Assembly: GCA_964437365.1 (NCBI GenBank)
Contig: CAYTGM010000020.1
Span: 1-64,000, forward strand
DNA: 64,000 nucleotides
DNA from: CAYTGM01 sp964437365
GTDB taxonomy: Bacteria; Sumerlaeota; Sumerlaeia; SLMS01
Direction of reading: 5' to 3'
Shown here: positions 22,495 through 30,894 of the stretch, piece after piece
Layout of the letters: every line of letters begins with the position of its first letter
Numbering within the stretch: position 1 is the stretch's first letter
The notes under the pieces: generated by a model
What the model was told of the DNA's origin: nothing
The model's input: only the letters and a program-made list of their open reading frames with translations
Database searches by the model: none
Program-made: the position numbers and the translations under genes

Positions 22495-25167
22495 ATGCTG
22501 AAAAATAAAGTCTTCCTTCTCATCTGCGTCACTCTCATGATTTCGTCTCTTGGATCATCAGAGGCAAGTCCTCCACTCATACCTCAGCAAGTCGATCTGG
22601 CAACAACAGGATCGTTGGAGCTGAGTGTTATTGAAGCCGCAGAAGATGGCGAAAACCTCGGTTCCGCATTTGGGAATGGTATCGCATTTGGCGATTTCAA
22701 CAATGACGGATATGATGATATCGCAATGGGTGCCTATACAGCTTCTCCGAACGCGATATCGAGAGCTGGAGAAGTCTATATTGTCTATGGAAGCTCAACA
22801 ATGAGTAATCAAACTATTGAGCTTGCTGATTTGAACTTAGCCAATAGTTCGTCAAGAACCCGAATTCAGGGATTCGAAGTTGATGGTTATCTGGGGCAGG
22901 CTCTTGCTGCAGGAGACATAGATGGCGGGGGAGTGGACGATCTGGTAATTGGAATGCCATTTGCCGTTCCGCCTGCTGCAGGAGAGGTTGGCGAAGTAAT
23001 TATTCTATACGGCGAAACACTTCCCCATGGAAGTACGATAGACTTATCTGATGCGGACGGTACTTATTCTGAAACGCGTATTCGTCCTCCTGGCGGTGGA
23101 AGCGCGTTTGGGTTTTCTCTATCAACCGGCTATACAAACGCGGATGTATTTGCGGATATATTGATCGGTGCTCCCTGGGAAGACGGCGCCAAAGGTGTCG
23201 TTTACTCAATTCCCGGTGACTCCACATTGGTAGACTCGGTTATAGATTTGTCAAACCCCGCCGGAAGTTATGGTGAGCTGCGGTATACTGGTGAGGCCGG
23301 AGGAGATGTTCTGGGTTGGTCCTCTGCTCACGGGGACCTTAATGGTGATGGTCTCGATGATCTTCTGTTTTCTGGCGTTGGCAATGATCCGTTTGCACGA
23401 TCAAGTGCAGGGACCCTCTATGCCGCTTATTCAGACGGAATGACATCCGGATCCCTTGATCTATCCGGGTTGTCAACACCCGACGTTTCGAGGTTATTTG
23501 GAACTAAGGCGAGCGATCGTCTCGGGTATTCCGTTTCTTCTGGTGACTTTAATTTTGATGGTATCGACGATTTGGCAGCCTCCGCATTGTTTGGTGGGCA
23601 AAGTGGGACCCTCGACGGAGAAGCAATCGTCTTCCCTGGGTCGGATGGTTTCGCCTCTAATATAGACTTTGCCGATGGGGTTGGTGTGAATGGTGAATTT
23701 AGAGTCTGGGGTCCTACCGGCAGTGATGATAACTGGGGCTATTCTATTGGATTAGCAGATTTTAGCGGGGATGGGGTAGGCGATCTCTTGTTTGGTTCGG
23801 TGTTCGCCTCTTTGCTTTCAAGAACCTCTCCGGGAGCTGTGTGGGTCAGTTATGGCGGGACCGTTTTCCCCGGTCAGGCTACCGCAAATGGTTCGCTGCT
23901 TGACCTTGAAGTTGATCTTGCTTCGCACGAAATTGTTGGAGCTGAAGATCTTGATCGAATCGGTTATGGACTGGAAGGCAGCACTGATCTCAATGGAGAT
24001 GGTTATCCTGACTTTGCTTTTGCATCATTGCCGGATGACAGCCCTGATCTGGGCAGCCGTGTCTATATCATGTTCGGTCGTGAGCAAACTTTGCAGGCTT
24101 TTTCTTCTGAGATTCATGCCTCAGGTTCCACCCCGGCTAGAGCGTTTGGCGGTGCGAACTCTCCTTCATTACGGACTCACATCGCCTTCGACAGTGGCTC
24201 TGACTCCTTAACGACGATGTCATTAAATAGAGCTGGGTCTGGGGCTGCCACAAACCTGCCCGCAGGTAAGGTTGTTTTACCACCGGTCTGGACCATGGTT
24301 ACTGATCGAACAGGTTCGTGGAATGCAGATGTGACGCTTGAATATCTTGAAGCTGATGCATCAGGCGTTGATGCGAATAGCATCTCTGCTTATTCAGCGC
24401 CGAGTCTTTCGGGTCCCTGGTCTGAGTTAAATACAATCATGCAATCGACGGGAAGCAGAGAGATTACCTTTGAATCAACAAGCAGTGATGCTCGGTTTAT
24501 CCTTTTAGGTGATATCCCTCCGACGCCCTCTCCAACACCATCTCCCTCTCCCAGTCCTTCTCCATCACCGACTGCGTCTCCAACTCCAACTCCCACACCT
24601 ACACCTACACCTACACCTACCCCAACATTGAGTCCGACTCTCTCACCTACAGCTTCGCCTTCGCCTTCTCCGACGGCGACTTCATCTCCAACGTCTACAC
24701 CAACACCGACGTTGACTGCTACCCCTTCACCTTCGCCAACGATGTCAGCAACTCCAACAGCGACGCCAACGGAGAGTCCTACTCCGTCTCCATCTCCGAC
24801 TGATACGCCTACACCCAGCCCGACAGAGTCTCCTACTCCTACCGTAACTGCTTCGCCAACGGTAACTTCGACTCCAAGCCCGACCGTTTCACCTTCACCG
24901 ACTGAGACCCCAACTCCGAGCCCTTCTCCATCACCTTCAGCTACTCCCTCTGCAACACCCACAGCAACTCCAAGCCCCACTGCTTCACCCTCACCGACCG
25001 AGACACCAAGTCCAACCCCGTCCCCATCTCCTTCCCCAACGGAGGTTCCTCCAGGTTCTATTCTTGATTACTTGCTGGGGCTATCAAACGTGGGTGGGGT
25101 AGAATTGGATATTAATGGCGATTCTATTATAGACATTGCTGATTATGTCACAAGAGAACAGCAATAA
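22495..25167 (+). CDS. seven-blade FG-GAP protein, Pro/Thr linker and EF-hand tail
   Basis: ATG 22495 gives a signal peptide (MLKNKVFLLICVTLMISSLG); the longer form from 22399 is less likely. I count seven FG-GAP blades, each with a Ca-loop such as DFNNDGYDDIAMGA, DLNGDGLDDLLFSG, DFNFDGIDDLAASA and DLNGDGYPDFAFAS, which fits an integrin-alpha-like propeller. A beta domain follows, then about 170 residues of Ser/Thr-Pro repeats. The protein ends with DINGDSIIDIADYV and a few residues, a single dockerin-like EF-hand. It is probably anchored or surface-displayed, with the linker spanning the envelope or matrix. Confidence 0.82.
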   Translation: MLKNKVFLLICVTLMISSLGSSEASPPLIPQQVDLATTGSLELSVIEAAEDGENLGSAFGNGIAFGDFNNDGYDDIAMGAYTASPNAISRAGEVYIVYGSSTMSNQTIELADLNLANSSSRTRIQGFEVDGYLGQALAAGDIDGGGVDDLVIGMPFAVPPAAGEVGEVIILYGETLPHGSTIDLSDADGTYSETRIRPPGGGSAFGFSLSTGYTNADVFADILIGAPWEDGAKGVVYSIPGDSTLVDSVIDLSNPAGSYGELRYTGEAGGDVLGWSSAHGDLNGDGLDDLLFSGVGNDPFARSSAGTLYAAYSDGMTSGSLDLSGLSTPDVSRLFGTKASDRLGYSVSSGDFNFDGIDDLAASALFGGQSGTLDGEAIVFPGSDGFASNIDFADGVGVNGEFRVWGPTGSDDNWGYSIGLADFSGDGVGDLLFGSVFASLLSRTSPGAVWVSYGGTVFPGQATANGSLLDLEVDLASHEIVGAEDLDRIGYGLEGSTDLNGDGYPDFAFASLPDDSPDLGSRVYIMFGREQTLQAFSSEIHASGSTPARAFGGANSPSLRTHIAFDSGSDSLTTMSLNRAGSGAATNLPAGKVVLPPVWTMVTDRTGSWNADVTLEYLEADASGVDANSISAYSAPSLSGPWSELNTIMQSTGSREITFESTSSDARFILLGDIPPTPSPTPSPSPSPSPSPTASPTPTPTPTPTPTPTPTLSPTLSPTASPSPSPTATSSPTSTPTPTLTATPSPSPTMSATPTATPTESPTPSPSPTDTPTPSPTESPTPTVTASPTVTSTPSPTVSPSPTETPTPSPSPSPSATPSATPTATPSPTASPSPTETPSPTPSPSPSPTEVPPGSILDYLLGLSNVGGVELDINGDSIIDIADYVTREQQ
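24594..24621. repeat. hexanucleotide microsatellite in the Pro/Thr linker
   Basis: About four tandem copies of ACACCT encode Thr-Pro pairs inside the linker of the FG-GAP protein. Slippage would add or remove whole Thr-Pro pairs and keep the frame, so linker length may vary between strains. Confidence 0.6.
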
Positions 25168-25182
25168 TATTGACGTGAATAA

Positions 25183-25222
25183 AATAGACCTCGGAGAGAA
25201 TCGCTTCTGTCTGAGGTCTATT
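25183..25222. terminator. hairpin between convergent genes
   Basis: AATAGACCTC (25183-25192) pairs perfectly with GAGGTCTATT (25213-25222). The FG-GAP gene ends at 25167 (+) and the NHL gene at 25228 (-). The arms supply A/T-rich flanks on both sides, so it can serve both strands. Confidence 0.65.
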
Positions 25223-25227
25223 GATTT

Positions 25228-26397
25228 CTAATCTACAATGAATGAATCTATCTGAACAGGTAGCGCCGTCGATGCATTTTGAACAATGACGCGAGCGTTG
25301 TTTGAGCCAATGATCAAGGTTCCATTCGCGCTATCCACATCGAGATATGAAGGGGAAACAACAGTGGTTTGGCCGTAGGTTGCACCGTTATCTGTATAGA
25401 GAGCCTGCCCTAGCAGATTGTCTGCGTTGGGTGAGCTGGCAAGCGATGTGGCATTGTCGAAAATCATGATCCGGTTGTTGCTGAAGTCAGCTACGTAGAG
25501 ACGCCCATCATCATCTCCAGCAAGACCCATAGGGACACTGAAGCGAGACTGTGTTGTGCCCGAGCTCGATCCCAGTGTCGAATCTCCAGGAAGGGGGAAG
25601 CTGGATCCAGTGAAGGCACTATCGAATCGGAAGATAGTACTCCCCGCTCCATAGGAGGCAAAGAGTGAGGTGCCAATTGTGGTAACGCCCAAGTAGTTGA
25701 CACTGGTACTCGTCGTGAAATCAGCTGGGCCGTATACCGCGTCCGCTGAACTTCCAGAACCAGCAGAGATGGGATCGTCATACCGCAGGACTCTTCCATT
25801 GTCTCTATCGCAGACGAACACTTCACCTGTTGCACTGACGTGCACATCTCTTGGAAAATTCAAAGTGTCTGCGTCAAGAGATCCGCCCTGGTTCGCTGAG
25901 TTATTCGTGAAGTTGGTTTGTCCTAGAACTCCATCAGCAACTGCACCCGTTGCGGGGTCGCTATGAGCGCTGTTAAACCAAAGGATTCTATGATTATTGA
26001 AATCAGCGATCCAAAGCCGGCCGGTAGAGTCAACCGCGATACCTCTCGGTCCATCAAGAGCATTATTGTTTACTCCTGCAGTCTGTGCTGTGAAAGAGGC
26101 CTGCCCGAAGACAGCTTCAGCAGCTGGTTGGCTTCCAGTGATTGGGTAACTGTATCTTAATATACGATGATCATCGAAATCTGAGATATACAATTTATTG
26201 TTCACTGTATCGATGGCAACTCCTGAGGCAAAATCTAAGGAAGAGGCATCTGGTGTGACAGGAACCGTTGGGGACTTAAAGTCGCTTTGACCAATAACGT
26301 AGTCCGCATTCTGATTATTTGTCCATTGAGCAAATGACGGCGAGATCCCTGCTGCCAAAATTGCGATAGCAGCGAGGATTTGTTCACTTCTTTTCAT
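25228..26397 (-). CDS. secreted NHL-repeat beta-propeller protein
   Basis: A signal peptide (LAAIAILAAGISPSFAQ) precedes NHL repeats: LYISDFDDHRILRY, LWIADFNNHRILWF, VFVCDRDNGRVLRY and LYVADFSNNRIMIF are the blade signatures, with recurring linkers of the form GQ.xF. The last residues, LPVQIDSFIVD, resemble the LPVxLxSF strand that precedes C-terminal sorting domains in Bacteroidetes, but here nothing follows it. A ligand-binding or scaffold role at the surface is likely. Confidence 0.8.
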   Translation of the reverse strand: MKRSEQILAAIAILAAGISPSFAQWTNNQNADYVIGQSDFKSPTVPVTPDASSLDFASGVAIDTVNNKLYISDFDDHRILRYSYPITGSQPAAEAVFGQASFTAQTAGVNNNALDGPRGIAVDSTGRLWIADFNNHRILWFNSAHSDPATGAVADGVLGQTNFTNNSANQGGSLDADTLNFPRDVHVSATGEVFVCDRDNGRVLRYDDPISAGSGSSADAVYGPADFTTSTSVNYLGVTTIGTSLFASYGAGSTIFRFDSAFTGSSFPLPGDSTLGSSSGTTQSRFSVPMGLAGDDDGRLYVADFSNNRIMIFDNATSLASSPNADNLLGQALYTDNGATYGQTTVVSPSYLDVDSANGTLIIGSNNARVIVQNASTALPVQIDSFIVD

Positions 26398-26609
26398 AGG
26401 TTATGATCTCCATTGATTTTCTAAACGAACATTACAATATACGACGATCGAAAAAGGACTGGTCAAGTAGAACGAGAATTTCAGACTCATTTAATGTGGT
26501 TTAACAGAAAATCGTGGAATTTTGAGCTGAATGAGAAGAGTTTTGTAATTGTTTTGTCACATAATTTTGAACCGGACGGTTGAAAGGGCTCATTACCCTT
26601 TCGCAGAAC

Positions 26610-27323
26610 TTATGAAATTATCATATGGGCGATGATCCCTGATAAAAAGCCGAGGACTGCACCCAGAGGTGGAGCCCAATGCTTCTTAAGGACTGCCTGT
26701 GGAGCAATGTCCTGCATCGTGAGATAAAGTATTCCTCCTGCCGCGAAAACCATGATGCTTCCAACAATCTCGGGCATGTCATTGAGGAGGAAGAAACCAA
26801 GAATTCCACATACCGGGCCAAGCAGACTTAACGCCCAGAACATCCCGATAATATGATTTGCTTTTAATCTTGTTTTCCGTAGCTCTCTAAAGGCATTGAA
26901 ACCTTCTGGAAGGTTTTGAAGTGAGATCACGACAGCGAGGAGGAGACCGGCTCTGAAATCATTGACTAGGGTAGCACCAAGAGCGATTGCTTCGGGGAGG
27001 AAGTCGGCCAGCATGGCAATGAGCTGACTCGCTGAGCCTTTCATTCTTGCACCTGCTATATCGATAGCCATGAAAGCGAGGCCACCGAATATAAAGCATA
27101 AAGAAACCTCCAGAATAGATAGATGCTTAATTCCTTCCGGGACAAGAACGAGAGCGACGGCGGACAAAAGAATTCCTCCGCCGAAAGCGATGATACTGTG
27201 TTTGAGTTCTCTTTCCAGCCAGTGTGGACGAATGTGCTCATGGCGGGCAATCAGTGCACCAGCAGGTATAGCGGCTCCCGCAAAGAAAGTAAGTAAAATG
27301 GTTATTATCCATTCAGGTATCAT
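26610..27323 (-). CDS. ZIP-family divalent metal transporter
   Basis: An eight-helix protein of 237 residues. The two metal-site helices read LADFLPEAIALGA and SLQNLPEGFNAF. In typical ZIPs the second has His before Asn (HNxPEG); here Gln replaces it, so a ligand is changed and metal selectivity may differ. The His-rich cytoplasmic loop is missing. Zinc, iron or manganese uptake is the expected role. It diverges from the DoxX gene; a perfect dyad at 27377-27391 lies between them. Confidence 0.82.
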   Translation of the reverse strand: MIPEWIITILLTFFAGAAIPAGALIARHEHIRPHWLERELKHSIIAFGGGILLSAVALVLVPEGIKHLSILEVSLCFIFGGLAFMAIDIAGARMKGSASQLIAMLADFLPEAIALGATLVNDFRAGLLLAVVISLQNLPEGFNAFRELRKTRLKANHIIGMFWALSLLGPVCGILGFFLLNDMPEIVGSIMVFAAGGILYLTMQDIAPQAVLKKHWAPPLGAVLGFLSGIIAHMIIS

Positions 27324-27376
27324 GTTTCCTAAAGAGTATTATTCAGGGTAATTGAGCAAGGCGAATTGTCACATCA

Positions 27377-27424
27377 GGTGACGAGGTCACCGTATTCGGA
27401 GGCAGCTGGGCTTGGTATTATAAT
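27377..27424 (+). promoter_or_regulatory. dyad operator and -10 box before doxX-like gene
   Basis: GGTGAC (27377-27382) and GTCACC (27386-27391) are perfect 6-base arms around GAG. TATAAT occurs at 27419-27424, 33 bases before ATG 27457. No good -35 is seen at the right spacing, so the promoter may need an activator bound at the dyad. Confidence 0.45.
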
Positions 27425-27456
27425 CGCTAATGTGTGAAATAAAAATGAAAGAGTAA

Positions 27457-27903
27457 ATGATGAAGATTCTTATACAAAAATATAACAAGTACATGACCGC
27501 CGGACTTGAGAAAACCCTCTCAGATGTCGGACTTCTCATCTTGAGGGTAATACCAGCTGCGCTGATGGCCGGGGCACATGGCTGGCCCAAATTAATGGCT
27601 TACGGAGAGAAATCATCATCCTTTCCAGACCCCCTCGGTGTCAGTAGCCCGATCAGTATGGCTCTCGCAATCTTCGCTGAACTTATTTGCAGCGTGCTGG
27701 TTATTTTTGGCGCAGCCACCCGGCTTGCCTGCACACAACTTGTGTTTACGATGCTCGTCGCAGCATTCGTGATTCACGCCTCAGATCCTTTTTCCAAGAA
27801 AGAGTTTGCACTTATATACATGATTCCTTTTCTTGTTTTGTTCTTTACTGGTCCCGGTCGCTTCTCAGTCGATCAACTGATACGTGGATCAAATCGGAAT
27901 TAG
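27457..27903 (+). CDS. DoxX-family membrane protein
   Basis: Four hydrophobic segments with the DoxX pattern: LILRVIPAALMAGAHGWPKL at the first helix (Arg-x5-AxxMxxHGxxK), an AIFAELICSVLVIFG second helix, then LVFTMLVAAFVIHASDPF and IYMIPFLVLFFTGPGRFSVD. Family members are small integral membrane proteins, some of them quinone-linked or involved in sulfur or redox-stress responses. The exact function is not determinable. It is transcribed away from the ZIP gene and converges on 27932. Confidence 0.85.
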   Translation: MMKILIQKYNKYMTAGLEKTLSDVGLLILRVIPAALMAGAHGWPKLMAYGEKSSSFPDPLGVSSPISMALAIFAELICSVLVIFGAATRLACTQLVFTMLVAAFVIHASDPFSKKEFALIYMIPFLVLFFTGPGRFSVDQLIRGSNRN

Positions 27904-27931
27904 GCCTGTGGCCTGTTGGTTGGCTTGGCTC

Positions 27932-28453
27932 CTACTCAAAGAGAGCCCAATCGTCGACGCTTGCATCGATCAGGGCTTTGAGGCCCTGATCGTATCCCTC
28001 TCCAAAATTAATCCATCCACCGCTTTCTGACCAGGCGAAGCCACTAAATTCTCCGGTTTCATTGTCGATGACAACTTGAGAGGCACTCACTGAATTTGTG
28101 TCAAAGTTGATCCAACCCAGATTTTCACCCCATGCAAAACCTGTAAGGGCACCAGAAGGCTGGCGGTTTACTCCGTGGTCGCTTCCTGTGTTTGTATAAG
28201 TAAGATTATCTTCAGGCCCTCCTCCAAAGTATATCCATCCACCGTTCTCGCTCCATGCGTAGCCAGACAAAAAGGTATCATCAACCTGAACGCCAAATTC
28301 ATCGGAGGGATGAAGGTCTATCCATCCGAAATTCTCGCTCCATGCATATGATTTAGCAGGGTCTATATTCGATTGGGCATTACATACCAATGAAAAAGAA
28401 GAAAGTGACAATGCAGCTGCCAGGAGAAACATTCTGGGGAGTAGTCGACTCAT
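27932..28453 (-). CDS. secreted protein with GWxWSEN repeats
   Basis: ATG 28453 has AGGAGA 6-9 bases upstream and opens a signal peptide (MFLLAAALSLSSFSLVCNA). Four near-identical units follow: YAWSENFGWIDL, YAWSENGGWIYF, FAWGENLGWINF and FAWSESGGWINF. Such aromatic repeats occur in surface proteins of several uncultured lineages; their fold and role are not established. It starts 10 bases after the beta-helix gene on the same strand, so the two form an operon. Confidence 0.75.
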   Translation of the reverse strand: MSRLLPRMFLLAAALSLSSFSLVCNAQSNIDPAKSYAWSENFGWIDLHPSDEFGVQVDDTFLSGYAWSENGGWIYFGGGPEDNLTYTNTGSDHGVNRQPSGALTGFAWGENLGWINFDTNSVSASQVVIDNETGEFSGFAWSESGGWINFGEGYDQGLKALIDASVDDWALFE

Positions 28454-28463
28454 CGGTAATCTC

Positions 28464-30713
28464 CTAGTGTGTGATAATGCTGAGTGAATTGGGCGCAGCA
28501 TCGATCGTATTTGTCCCGCTGCTGTTGTTGCTGACTCCTGCATCTTCGTAGAGTGGATTCTCACCAGTGCTGCTGCTTTCATAGACGGGGTTGCCGTTGG
28601 CATAGAGAGCGACTCCATTGTCATTGCTGCTGGTCATATTCCCATGAATGCGGTTACCTGTTCCATGGACACTAATTCCTGCGGAGTCATTTGAAGCGTT
28701 TCTGTGGCCTGAAACAACGTTGCTGCTTACGTCAACACCGCTTCCATCAATCCTGATGCCACCCGTGAGGTTACTGGAGACAACACAAGACTTAACGGAA
28801 CCTCCTCCCTTTGGACAGTGGAGACCTTGTCCCTGATTGCTCACGAATGAACTTGAAGAGACAAGAAATGTGTTTGAGTCAACAACAGCACCGCCTGATC
28901 TGTTCGATACGCAGCTGGTATCACGAATATCTGAAAAGGATGAGACAATATCCAGGCCGAGTTTCCCGTTGCTGCTGAAGCCTGAACCCACAGAGATCAG
29001 GTGGTTGCATTCACATACCACACCACTACCACCATTGTGCCTTACAGAGGAGCTGCTAATCTCAACATCTTCAGCTACTGTATAGATGCCATCTCCTGTG
29101 CACCTTTCAATGGAGCTGTCTCGCACAAGTAAAGATGAAGGAGCAGGGTCACCTCCTGAAAATGTTGAGTCGAAGGTTATTCCGCTTCCAGTAGATCCAT
29201 TGATTACGCAACGGTCAACATGCAAACGCATTTCCGTCGCACTTGGACCAGCTGAAACAATCAGTGAGTCGCGACCGCACCTTGAAATCTCTGAGTCCGA
29301 CAGTGAGATATCAACAGTCCCATTCGCTGATGGACAAAAGATTCCTCCACCATTGTTTGAGTTAAATAGACAGCGCTTAGCATCTGCTTTAGATAAGCCT
29401 GAGCTGTAACTTGTGGAGGTGATTCGCAATCCTACCTGACTGTTACCCGACACATCACAGCGATCGAGTTTCAAAGAAACATTTCCCTCGAGACCGATTC
29501 CGTCACTGGCGTTTTCTGTCATTGAGCATGAAATGAAGCTGACCTCTTCCACATCGATGGGGTCAGTTCCCGGGTCAACGGCGGGTGGTTCTACACGGAC
29601 GAAAACCCCGTTGCCGCCGTTGTCGCCGAAGTAACATGCACTGCTGTTGTTGCTTCTGGAAGAGTTGTAATCCTGTGCACGCAGATTCGCGGATGAAGTA
29701 GACAGGTAAAGACCATGACTTTTATTCTTGTTGCTGGATACTTCGCTCAAGGTTATCAGTGCGTTTTCAAATCTTAGTCCTTCTCCCGCGTTCTTATTGG
29801 TCACGCAGCGTGAAAGGTTGACCTGAACATTATCTGTCGTTCCGCAAACAGCCCTGACGCCTGGTCCCTGATTGCCAGATGACTCAAAGTTGGTCAGAGA
29901 AAAAGTTGCGTCAACGCCGCTACTTGTCCGAATCTCAAAACCACCACCACCATTGCCAATTACGTTGATGTTGTTACTTCTTGATGAGTTATAATCTTGA
30001 GCACGTCCGCCGGATCCAGACATACTTATAGATACGCCAAACCGATCATTCTTACTTGATATACAAGAGTCCATGATGAGTGGGGGAGGATTAACGCATG
30101 ATATACCTGATGAGCGATTGTCACTGGTGGTGACACCGTGTAATCTCACAGAGTCTGTTCTGCATGAGCCATCTGGACATTTGATGCTCAAACCGTTCCC
30201 GGAATTGCTAAGGAAATACGAATTTTCTACCGATCCATTGCTCAATACAAGGCCATCGCCTGCGCAACTGCTCACCAGGACATCTGAGACAAATGTTCGC
30301 TGGTTTGAATCAGAGGAAGCATCTATTCCATTACCACTCCACCCAACGATACTACCATTCGTTATACTGACATTGTCAGCGCCATCAGATATGTGAATTC
30401 CATCGAGACTCCCGTCAGTTCCTGTGATCGTGAAACCTGATAAGTTTAAAGATACATTAGAGGAAGAGATTGTGATCCCGTGAGAGTTGGATTCTCCATT
30501 GAGATTCCCGCAGAGTTCGTATTTGCCAGGCTCGGAAATTGTATAGGGAAGTGATGATATGCAACGTGATGGGTTAATTTCATCGAGTCGTTTCATCGTA
30601 GGTTGCGGTGGACCGACCGGAGGAAAGAGTTCTCCCGCTGGTGTCAGCGTTGGATTTCCAAAGACAGTAACAAGGGCAATGGACAGTTTGAGGATGGAAG
30701 GGGGGCACTTCAT
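28464..30713 (-). CDS. secreted right-handed beta-helix protein
   Basis: From ATG 30713 the protein starts MKCPPSILKLSIALVTVFG and is exported. After a conserved capping segment (CISSLPYTISEPGKYELCG, a common opening in this class) there are many short repeats of the kind N-x-G-x-G-I/L-x-(V/C)-x-x-S, for example SGNGLSIKC, GDGLVLSNGSV and SGSGITFDS, giving a parallel beta-helix of about 20 turns. No pectate-lyase catalytic residues are obvious. The shared phrase AQDYNSSRSNN occurs twice, a sign of recent internal duplication. It is followed directly by the GWxWSEN gene. Confidence 0.8.
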   Translation of the reverse strand: MKCPPSILKLSIALVTVFGNPTLTPAGELFPPVGPPQPTMKRLDEINPSRCISSLPYTISEPGKYELCGNLNGESNSHGITISSSNVSLNLSGFTITGTDGSLDGIHISDGADNVSITNGSIVGWSGNGIDASSDSNQRTFVSDVLVSSCAGDGLVLSNGSVENSYFLSNSGNGLSIKCPDGSCRTDSVRLHGVTTSDNRSSGISCVNPPPLIMDSCISSKNDRFGVSISMSGSGGRAQDYNSSRSNNINVIGNGGGGFEIRTSSGVDATFSLTNFESSGNQGPGVRAVCGTTDNVQVNLSRCVTNKNAGEGLRFENALITLSEVSSNKNKSHGLYLSTSSANLRAQDYNSSRSNNSSACYFGDNGGNGVFVRVEPPAVDPGTDPIDVEEVSFISCSMTENASDGIGLEGNVSLKLDRCDVSGNSQVGLRITSTSYSSGLSKADAKRCLFNSNNGGGIFCPSANGTVDISLSDSEISRCGRDSLIVSAGPSATEMRLHVDRCVINGSTGSGITFDSTFSGGDPAPSSLLVRDSSIERCTGDGIYTVAEDVEISSSSVRHNGGSGVVCECNHLISVGSGFSSNGKLGLDIVSSFSDIRDTSCVSNRSGGAVVDSNTFLVSSSSFVSNQGQGLHCPKGGGSVKSCVVSSNLTGGIRIDGSGVDVSSNVVSGHRNASNDSAGISVHGTGNRIHGNMTSSNDNGVALYANGNPVYESSSTGENPLYEDAGVSNNSSGTNTIDAAPNSLSIITH

Positions 30714-30894
30714 AATAAGATTCCTTGAGGCGCGAGGGCGCGGATATAGAGGCACATTCATGGAATATCTGAGGACGATATCCCTGTACCAAAACCTTCA
30801 ATGAACATTTGATGATAAACATGGGGTAAAGACTTACATCTGACAACTCATTTCTCCCTGATATTTTTCTCAGGTAGAATAGAGCTTAAACTAC

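Noticed and set aside
24390..24980. A long open frame on the minus strand opposite the Pro/Thr linker
   Set aside because: It is Gly/Val/Glu repeats produced by the complementary codons of Thr/Ser-Pro repeats. Nothing else supports coding.
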